64,000 nt of DNA from Tumebacillus amylolyticus. GTDB lineage: Bacteria > Bacillota > Bacilli > Tumebacillales > Tumebacillaceae. A model generated the notes under the pieces. The model ran no database searches, was not told the DNA's origin, and saw only the letters and a list, made by a program, of their open reading frames with translations. The DNA lies in the NCBI RefSeq assembly GCF_016722965.1, contig NZ_JAEQNB010000003.1:62001-126000 (forward strand). Direction: 5' to 3'. Below are positions 57,801 to 64,000 of this stretch, in pieces; the stretch's first letter is position 1, and every line of letters starts with the position of its first letter. The translations under genes were made by a program, and so were the position numbers.

Positions 57801-60800
57801 CCAGAACGAGGACGACCGGCATTCCCTCAGCAACCCCGCGCTGGCGGAGCAAATGGGCGATGCGGTTGGCTTCAGAATTCAAATGGGAGTAGGTCCAAGA
57901 CAGACCCTCACACGTGACAGCCAACGCGTCCGGCGTCGCAGTCACTTGACGTTCGAAGCGCTCTTGCAACGTGTCGTCCGCCGGGAAGTCAACCGGGTTT
58001 GGGTTGAGCCCTTGTAAGAGCAGGGCTCGCTCTGCGGGGGAGATTGCCGCCGTTGGTTCGGATGCAGCTTCATCGTTCGAGATTTCTACGGTGGAGGGCA
58101 CCGCGGTTGACTCAGTTGCAACTTCGTCGGTCGAAAGCCCGAAGTTGGAAGGAAGCGTCGTTGTTTGCGAGTCTGACTTTTCTTTGACTGCCGTGATTGC
58201 TTGTGCTGTCGGCTCATAGGACAACAGTTCAAGCGCTTCTTGCCAAGAGGCGGCGAAGGATTCGACCGTCTCTTTTTTGAAAAGATCGGTGTTGTATTCG
58301 AAGGAGACGCGCATCTCGTCGTTCTCTTCATTTACAGAGACGGTGAGGTCGAACTTGCTGACGTGAGAGTCGGTTTCGATCATCGGTTCGTACAGCGGAG
58401 ACATGGCTTCCAGGAACTGTCGGTAAGTGAACATGGTGGAGAAGATCGGCGAACGGCTGAGGTCGCGCTCCGGGTTCACTTTTTCGATCAAGAGGTCGAA
58501 CGGAATTCCTTGGTGCCCATACGCGCTGAGGAACTGCTCCTTCACGGTCTGTATCAGATCACGACCCGTTCTCACGCCGGCTAAGCGCGTGCGAATCGCC
58601 AAGGTGTTGACGAAGAATCCGATAATCGGCTCCAAAGCTTCCGTCATACGACCCGCAATCGGGGTTCCGACGATGATGTCCTCTTGGCGCGTCTGCTTGT
58701 GCAGGAACAACACATATCCTGCCAGCAACAGCGTGTACAGCGAAACTTCCTCCTCCGTCGCCCGCTCACGCAGCGCGGTTGTGAGGTTTTGCGGGATCGT
58801 CCACCAGAGGACGGAACCGTTGTCGGTGCGAACTTCAGGACGCGGGAAGTCTGTCGGCAAGTCCAGCAGGGGCAACGGTTTTGCGAGCGTGTCGAGCCAG
58901 TAGGACTCGTCCTCCGCCCAGCGTCCGTTCTCAACTTCTTGCTCTTGCCATTCTGCGTAGTCCGCGTACTGAATCGGCAAGTCCGCAAGAGCTGCTTCCT
59001 CCCCGTTCACCAACGCTTCATAGAGAGCGGCGTGCTCGCGAGCGAGAAGTTCGTTGCTCCACCCGTCTGTGATGATATGGTGCAGGTTCAGGTAGAAGTG
59101 ATAGTGCTCCTCTGCCAACTTGAACAGCAACGTTCTGACCAGCGGGCCTTTCGCGAGGTCGAACGGACGGTTTTCGTTGAGGGCGATCGTCTCGCGGATG
59201 TAGACGTCCTGTTCTTCGCGGGTTTTATTGGACAGGTCTTTGAAGAACGGGCGCAGGTTGCTTTTCGGCAGGATTTGCTGGCGAGGTTCACCTGTTACTT
59301 CAATAAATACGGTCCGCAAGGCCTCCTGCCGCTCCACGAGTTGGTGCAGAGCTTTCTCGAACAGTTTGACGTCGAGTGCGCGCTTGATCGAGATTTCCAA
59401 CGGGACGTGGTAGGCGCGGCTCTCGGGGTTCATTTTGTGAATCAGCCAGAGACGGCGTTGGGCGTTGGAGAGCGGGTAGTGGTCTTTTTCCGGCGCTTTT
59501 GGAATCTCGAAGCTCGTTTCCGTTTCGCCCGCTTGGAGACGTTCGTCGATGGTGGCGGCCAGCGCATCGACGGTCGGGTTGGCGAACAGGTCTTTTAATT
59601 CGAGTGAGGTGTGCAGTTCGTTGCGAACGCGGTTGAGAATCTGGATCGCCAGCAACGAATGTCCGCCGAGATCGAAGAAATTGTCGCTGACGCCGACTTG
59701 TTCGCGCTTGAGCAGTTCTCCCCAGATCGCGGCCAGTTTTTTCTCCGTCGGCGTGGACGGAGCGATGTATTCGGCGACGATCTCAAACGAATCTTGGGAG
59801 GCGAAGTGCTCCAACGCTTTGCGGTCGACTTTGCCGTTCGGAGTGAGCGGCATCACGTCCAGTTGCACGAGGCGCGGTGGCACCATGTAGTCCGGTAGTT
59901 TGGCTCGCAGATGGTCTTTGAGCGCGGAGACTCCGAGTTCCCCGCTTGCCGTATAGTAGCCAAAAAGGGCTTTGTTCCCGTCCGGACCTGTGCGGGCGAT
60001 GACGGCTGCCATCTCTACCGAAGGATGTTGGGTGAGCACTTCCTCGATTTCCCCAAGTTCGATGCGGAAACCGCGAATCTTCACTTGGTTGTCGACGCGG
60101 CCCAGATATTCGATCGTTCCGTCAGGCAGAAGACGAACGGCGTCGCCTGTTCGGTAGAGACGGTCGCCCAGGGTGCCCGGAAGAGAGTTCGGCACGAACG
60201 ATTCTGCCGTTTTTTCCGGCTTGTTGTGGTAGCCCAGTGCCAATTGAACGCCTCCGACGTAGAGCTCGCCTTTGACGTTGACGGGGCAGAGTTGTCCGTA
60301 GGTGTTCAGGACGTAGAGCTGGGTGTTGGCGAGCGGTTTGCCGATGGTGATCAGCCCTTGCGGTCCTTCGTAGATCGCGCCGGATACGTCGACGGCCGCT
60401 TCGGTCGGGCCGTAGAGGTTGGCGAGTTTGGTGCCCGTCGGGTAGAGCGTGAACCAGTGCTCGACCAGTTTGGAAGGCAGTGCTTCGCCGGAAACGATGA
60501 GCGTGCGCAAGTTCGGGCGGTCGTGCGGCGGCATCTCTTGAATGGCGGAGACGACGACGGCGAGCAGCGACGGGACGAATTGCATGTACGTCGCTTTTTC
60601 CGAAAGCAGTTGTTGGATCAGGCGTTTCGGGTCGAGCACGATCTCTTGCGGCATGATTGAGAGCGTCGCTCCGTGGCGCAACGGCCAGAACAGTTCGATC
60701 ACCGAGTCGTCGAAGCAAACGGTGGTGCGCTGGATGATGACGTCCGCAGGCGTTGCGTGGAAGGTGTCTTGGTGCCAGTTCAAACGGTTCAGAATGGCAC

Positions 60801-63800
60801 GATGCTGGATGAGTACGCCCTTCGGTTGACCGGTGGAGCCGGAGGTGTAGATCATGTAGGCGAGGTCGTCCGGTGTGCCGATGGGTTCCGGGGTTGAGGT
60901 CGGCAGGTCTTGAAGCTCGTTCCAGACGTGTACGGACTCAGACCCGGACTTCGTGTCCATGAGCAGTACAGCTTGTAATCCTTGTGTCTCCACCTGCTCC
61001 AAGTACGCTTGCTTCGTCAGGAGCACACGTGCCCCCGAATCTTCCAGCATGTACTGAATTCGTTGCGCCGGGTATTCGGGGTCGATCGGCACATACGCCG
61101 CGCCCGACTTGAGAATCCCGTAGAGTCCCACCATCATCTCGACACTGCGTTCCATGAGGATGGCGACCAACTGATTTCGCTCGACTCCCTGCCCGCGCAA
61201 GAAGTGCGCCAGTCTGTTCGAACGCGCATGCAACTCGCCATAGGTCATCGTCCGACCTACACTCGGATCGCTCAACGCCACCCGCTCCGGATGTGACTCT
61301 GCCTGTTCGATGAACGCGTCCAACAGCAAATGTTCATTGTCGTACGCCGCTGCCGTCTCATTCATGCGTTCATAGACGCGCAAGTCTCCCTCGGTCAAAA
61401 GCGTCACCGCCCCAAGCGGCGCCGTTCTCTCCGTTGTAAATGACTCCACGACTTGCAGGAACAACGCGGTAAACTTCTCCACCGTCTCCTGCGTGAACAG
61501 ATCGGAATTATATTGGAAGAACAAGTGCAACCCCTGTTCTTCAAAATCCATGAGGTTCAACTGCAGATCAAACTTGCTCGTCAACACCTCGAACGGATTC
61601 TCCGTCAACTCCAACGCAAAGTGCTTGCCTTGCAAACCTTTCGCCATCCCGATCTCATACTGGAACATCGTCGAGAAAATCGGCGAACGGCTCATGTCAC
61701 GCTCCGGATTGATGCGCTCAATCAGCAAGTCGAACGGAACGGACTGATGGTCATACGCTTCCACCGCCAGTCGCTTCACCTCTTGCACCAACTCGCCCGC
61801 CGTTTGTACACCGTCCAGACGAACACGCAGCGCCAGCGTATTGACGAAGAAACCAAACACAGATTCCAACTGCTCCGCCGTCCGTCCCGCAATCGTCGTC
61901 CCGACGACGATGTCGTCGCTTCCGCTCAGATGGTTCAAGAGACGCACATACGCCGCGAACAGGAACATGAACATCGAGACGCCTTCGAGTTGCGTCGCTT
62001 TGCGCACGTGTTCGACCAAGTCCGCCGAGAGCACCTGCGAAACGAGACCGCCGTTGTACGTCTGCACCTCAGGACGCGGGAAATCGGTCGGCAAGTCGAG
62101 GATCGGCAACGGTTTGGCCAGGACGTTCACCCAATACTCTTGCTCTTGGGCAAAAACGCCCGCTTCCGCTTGTGCGGCTTGCCATTCTGCGTAGTCGGTG
62201 TATTGCAGTTCCACCGCAGGCAAGTTGGGCTCACGGTCTTCCACGAGGGCTGCGTAGACTTCCTGCAACTCGCGCAGGAACAGGTCTCGGCTCAGAGCGT
62301 CGGTGATGATGTGGTGCTTTTGCAGCAGGAATTGATATTCCGCTTCACCCGTACGGTACAGCATGGCACGCATCAACGGCCCGTTGCTGAAATCGAACGG
62401 CTTCGCTTCCGTCTCGCGCAATTTCGCCCGCAAGCGAGACTCCCGCTCAACTCCATCGAAGTTCGTCCAGTCGGCAAATTCCAACGCGAACGAGGAATCG
62501 TCCTGCACGAATTGGCGCGGCATACCGTCAACTTCGCGGAAGACTGTGCGCAAGGAACTGTGCCGGCGAATCATCACGTCAAACGCTTCTGCAAACTTCT
62601 CGAAGTGAATTTCGCCCTTCAGTCGGATGTTGAGGTTGACGTGGTACGCCACGTTTTCCGGATCGAACTTTTGGAGGAACCAGAGGCGTTTCTGAGCGTG
62701 TGACAGTTCGTAATGCGGTTGGATAGGAGCAGGCTCGATCCGGACGGTGCCCGCAGAGCGATCCAAGTTTGTATCTCCCGCTTCCAAACGAGATTCCACA
62801 TGTGCCGCAAGTTCGGCAAGCGTCGGATACGCGAACAGTTCTTTCAACTCAAGCCCGACACCCAGCGTTTTGCGAATACGGCTGTTCACCTGCATCAGCA
62901 ACAGCGAGTGACCGCCCAGTTCGAAGAAGTGATCCCCCGCTCCCACTTGCTCGCGACCCAGCAGTTCCGACCAGATCGAAGCCAGAGCTTCCTCTGTCGG
63001 CGTAGAAGGCGCTACATACTCCGTTCCGCTCTCGACCGCGTACTCCCCTGCCATGGCAACGAGCGCTTTGCGGTCCACTTTGCCGTTCGGCGTGAGCGGC
63101 ATGCGCTCCAGTTGCACGAGACGCGGCGGGATCATGTAGTCCGGGAGTTTGATACGCAGGTGTTCCTTGAGTTCCGCAGCCTCTACGTTCTCGCGATTCG
63201 CGGTATAGAAGCCGAACAGCGAGTTGATACCGTCCGACCCCTTGCGTGCAAGGACGACGGCCATTACGACATCCGGATATTGAGAGAGCACTTCCTCGAT
63301 CTCCCCGAGCTCAATTCGGAAGCCGCGGACTTTGACTTGGTTGTCAATACGGCCCAAATAGTCGATGTTCCCGTCAGGCAAGAGGCGCACAGAATCGCCG
63401 GTGCGGTAGAGACGATTGCCCGGGGTGCCCGGCAGAGAGTTCGAAACGAACGACTCTGCCGTTTTTTCCGGCTTGTTGTGGTAGCCGACGGCGAGTTGCA
63501 CGCCCCCAACGTACAGTTCACCCGCGACGTTTACAGGACAGAGTCGGCGTTGGGGGTTCAAGACATAGAGTTGCGTATTGGCAACAGACTGCCCGATGGT
63601 GATGTGCTTCTGCGGACCTTCATAGATCGAGAAGGAAACGTCGACCGCGGCTTCCGTCGGACCGTACATATTGACGAGCTTCGTGCCCGTCGGGTAGATC
63701 GTGAACCATTGCTCGACCAATTTCGAGGGGAGAGCTTCTCCTGAGACGATGATGGTGTGCAACTGCGGGCGTTCACTTGCAGGCAACTCTTGTAGAGCCG

Positions 63801-64000
63801 AGACGACCACGGTGAGCAGAGACGGCACGAATTGCATGTACGTCGCGCGTTCCTGTACCAATTGTCCGATCAACCGCTCGGAATCGAGCACAACATCTTG
63901 CGGCATAATCGACAGCACCGCGCCGTGACGCAAAGGCCAGAACAGCTCGATGACGGAGTCGTCGAAGCAAACGGTCGTACGCTGAATCACCACGTCTTCC
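54841..64000 (-). CDS. NRPS-PKS megasynthase, C-terminal part: ...A-T-C-A-T-C-A-T-KS (protein A)
   Basis: The gene runs off the right edge, so its start and first modules are not visible; ~3053 codons are in the window. Order: A(a) partial (64.0-63.05 kb), T (~62.9), C (62.7-61.4; HHIITDA), A(b) (61.4-59.8), T (~59.7), C (59.5-58.2; HHIITDG), an acidic low-complexity linker (~58.2-57.97), A(c) (57.96-56.5), T (~56.3) and KS (56.13-54.86; DTGCSTS, EAHGTGT, NVGHLDAAAG). Pocket residues against GrsA: A(a) D-D-I-F-I-S-M-V-D, A(b) D-D-I-F-I-S-L-V-D (serine-like second half, extra acid at 236) and A(c) D-F-W-N-I-G-M-V-H (threonine). It is a clear paralogue of protein B and likewise stops right after KS, followed by a terminator. 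Confidence 0.94.
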   Translation of the reverse strand, partial: EDVVIQRTTVCFDDSVIELFWPLRHGAVLSIMPQDVVLDSERLIGQLVQERATYMQFVPSLLTVVVSALQELPASERPQLHTIIVSGEALPSKLVEQWFTIYPTGTKLVNMYGPTEAAVDVSFSIYEGPQKHITIGQSVANTQLYVLNPQRRLCPVNVAGELYVGGVQLAVGYHNKPEKTAESFVSNSLPGTPGNRLYRTGDSVRLLPDGNIDYLGRIDNQVKVRGFRIELGEIEEVLSQYPDVVMAVVLARKGSDGINSLFGFYTANRENVEAAELKEHLRIKLPDYMIPPRLVQLERMPLTPNGKVDRKALVAMAGEYAVESGTEYVAPSTPTEEALASIWSELLGREQVGAGDHFFELGGHSLLLMQVNSRIRKTLGVGLELKELFAYPTLAELAAHVESRLEAGDTNLDRSAGTVRIEPAPIQPHYELSHAQKRLWFLQKFDPENVAYHVNLNIRLKGEIHFEKFAEAFDVMIRRHSSLRTVFREVDGMPRQFVQDDSSFALEFADWTNFDGVERESRLRAKLRETEAKPFDFSNGPLMRAMLYRTGEAEYQFLLQKHHIITDALSRDLFLRELQEVYAALVEDREPNLPAVELQYTDYAEWQAAQAEAGVFAQEQEYWVNVLAKPLPILDLPTDFPRPEVQTYNGGLVSQVLSADLVEHVRKATQLEGVSMFMFLFAAYVRLLNHLSGSDDIVVGTTIAGRTAEQLESVFGFFVNTLALRVRLDGVQTAGELVQEVKRLAVEAYDHQSVPFDLLIERINPERDMSRSPIFSTMFQYEIGMAKGLQGKHFALELTENPFEVLTSKFDLQLNLMDFEEQGLHLFFQYNSDLFTQETVEKFTALFLQVVESFTTERTAPLGAVTLLTEGDLRVYERMNETAAAYDNEHLLLDAFIEQAESHPERVALSDPSVGRTMTYGELHARSNRLAHFLRGQGVERNQLVAILMERSVEMMVGLYGILKSGAAYVPIDPEYPAQRIQYMLEDSGARVLLTKQAYLEQVETQGLQAVLLMDTKSGSESVHVWNELQDLPTSTPEPIGTPDDLAYMIYTSGSTGQPKGVLIQHRAILNRLNWHQDTFHATPADVIIQRTTVCFDDSVIELFWPLRHGATLSIMPQEIVLDPKRLIQQLLSEKATYMQFVPSLLAVVVSAIQEMPPHDRPNLRTLIVSGEALPSKLVEHWFTLYPTGTKLANLYGPTEAAVDVSGAIYEGPQGLITIGKPLANTQLYVLNTYGQLCPVNVKGELYVGGVQLALGYHNKPEKTAESFVPNSLPGTLGDRLYRTGDAVRLLPDGTIEYLGRVDNQVKIRGFRIELGEIEEVLTQHPSVEMAAVIARTGPDGNKALFGYYTASGELGVSALKDHLRAKLPDYMVPPRLVQLDVMPLTPNGKVDRKALEHFASQDSFEIVAEYIAPSTPTEKKLAAIWGELLKREQVGVSDNFFDLGGHSLLAIQILNRVRNELHTSLELKDLFANPTVDALAATIDERLQAGETETSFEIPKAPEKDHYPLSNAQRRLWLIHKMNPESRAYHVPLEISIKRALDVKLFEKALHQLVERQEALRTVFIEVTGEPRQQILPKSNLRPFFKDLSNKTREEQDVYIRETIALNENRPFDLAKGPLVRTLLFKLAEEHYHFYLNLHHIITDGWSNELLAREHAALYEALVNGEEAALADLPIQYADYAEWQEQEVENGRWAEDESYWLDTLAKPLPLLDLPTDFPRPEVRTDNGSVLWWTIPQNLTTALRERATEEEVSLYTLLLAGYVLFLHKQTRQEDIIVGTPIAGRMTEALEPIIGFFVNTLAIRTRLAGVRTGRDLIQTVKEQFLSAYGHQGIPFDLLIEKVNPERDLSRSPIFSTMFTYRQFLEAMSPLYEPMIETDSHVSKFDLTVSVNEENDEMRVSFEYNTDLFKKETVESFAASWQEALELLSYEPTAQAITAVKEKSDSQTTTLPSNFGLSTDEVATESTAVPSTVEISNDEAASEPTAAISPAERALLLQGLNPNPVDFPADDTLQERFERQVTATPDALAVTCEGLSWTYSHLNSEANRIAHLLRQRGVAEGMPVVLVLERSLDMIAAILGVVKAGGVYVPVDPDYPEERITYIVEDSGAQLLLLQGETPASLREFQGTVLSLDQDRANLTAMPDTNPTPVINADSLIYAIYTSGSTGKPKGVLLTHRNVARLMDVTHPYYNFDSSDVWTMFHSYCFDFSVWEMYGALLYGGRVVIVPKVVAQSTSDFYNLLLEENVTVLNQTPSAFYRLIEADGKNTDAALGRHLRHVIFGGEALNFTHLRPFLDRYPNGPQLVNMYGITETTVHATYRPISRQDVDVDWKGSPIGVPLDDLKFYLLDENSQLVPRGEAGEIYIAGPGLAARYLNNPDKTAEVFLEAPLPELSGTRLYKTGDLARIHENGELEYLGRVDHQVKIRGFRIELGEIENTLARHDDVKNVLVVASPDAHGDLQLLAYLETDADHPAKEWRRYVRQSLPEYMIPAVVIAVPEFPMTPNGKIDRKALQALDVKKPPNTQAAAVQLPANELEAQLVDLWKDALQHEDFGLQDNFFDVGGHSFALVKVGNGLQERLDLKVPLTDLFKYPTIQSLSEALVEQSEGGGETEPSVEEQRSVRVADDAVAIIGISLRLPDASTPHEFWENLRNGHESVREFPVEEVEDTPFNQDPEVRAQLVRVAAILDDIDKFDASFFGIPEKEARLMNPQHRLFLECAWEAIEDAGYNVDDLRAPVSVYGGCGGYEYLPRQGVPNLTQSELFQGMLASQPKFLTTRVSYKLNLSGESMLIDTGCSTSLVAVHMACRSLLEHQSDFALAGGASVALPQKQGFLYEPGFVNSEDGHCRAFDKDATGTANGSGVGMVFLKRLSDAVRDGDPIYAVIRGSAINNDGSFKIGYTAPSQNGQAQVIAKAQAAAGVKPDDISYIEAHGTGTTLGDPIEVAALTEVFRRQTDRRQFCALGSIKTNVGHLDAAAGVAGLIKTALALKHRELPPSLNFKEPNPALNLETSPFYVNAEHRPWVVESGIRRAGVSAFGIGGTNAHVILEEPPVNE

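Noticed and set aside
25345-64000. Thioesterase or terminal reductase domain for product release
   Set aside because: No GxSxG serine-hydrolase domain or Rossmann reductase follows any carrier domain; all GHSxGE matches belong to AT domains.

Overview
The window looks like a chromosome segment of an endospore-forming, Gram-positive Bacillales bacterium. The support is direct: a T-box-controlled valS followed by folC, a SpoVID-like coat protein with CotS/YsxE-family proteins, AGGAGG-type ribosome binding sites with ATG/GTG/TTG starts, and lipoprotein and PadR-operon genes of Firmicutes type. Type IV pilus genes (pilB, pilT, pilC) beside folC suggest the Alicyclobacillaceae (Tumebacillus/Effusibacillus-like), but that placement is inference.

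Left part (1-22,000), almost all on the minus strand. Read in the direction of transcription it runs padR - DUF1700 - DUF4097 lipoprotein (22.0-20.3 kb); spoVID-like - ysxE-like - manC - CotS-like (20.1-14.5 kb); an exported phosphodiester glycosidase and a membrane-anchored protein (14.3-12.7 kb); a phosphohexomutase-like protein that has lost its catalytic residues (12.3-11.2 kb); a four-gene MacB-type ABC exporter operon including a 45-residue membrane peptide (11.1-8.55 kb); a cysteine hydrolase; T-box - valS - folC; then pilB - pilT - pilC, with pilC cut by the left edge. The order spoVID - ysxE - valS - folC is that of Bacillus subtilis, with about 9.5 kb of envelope and spore-surface genes inserted between ysxE and valS.

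At 22.3-25.3 kb a plus-strand RND exporter is divergent from the padR operon, and a perfect 8-bp inverted repeat lies between them. It converges on a large biosynthetic locus.

Right part (25.3-64.0 kb): a hybrid NRPS-PKS cluster. One minus-strand operon holds an MFS exporter, an Asp/Glu-type racemase, NRPS-PKS B (A-T-[C-A-T]x3-KS), PKS-NRPS C (AT-T-C-A-T-E), PKS D (KS-AT-DH-KR-ACP) and a stand-alone condensation protein E. Adjacent genes are separated by at most about 20 bases or overlap. One PKS module is split between two proteins: KS ends B and AT begins C. A SyrP/TauD-like oxygenase is transcribed the other way from the same promoter region. Beyond it lies the C-terminal part of a second megasynthase (A) that also ends in an orphan KS, followed by its own terminator. 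Two KS-terminated assembly lines therefore face a single visible AT-initiated acceptor, and no thioesterase is visible. The predicted product is a threonine-containing peptide-polyketide with a D-configured aromatic residue. Several adenylation pockets could not be assigned, and I could not match the cluster to a known compound.
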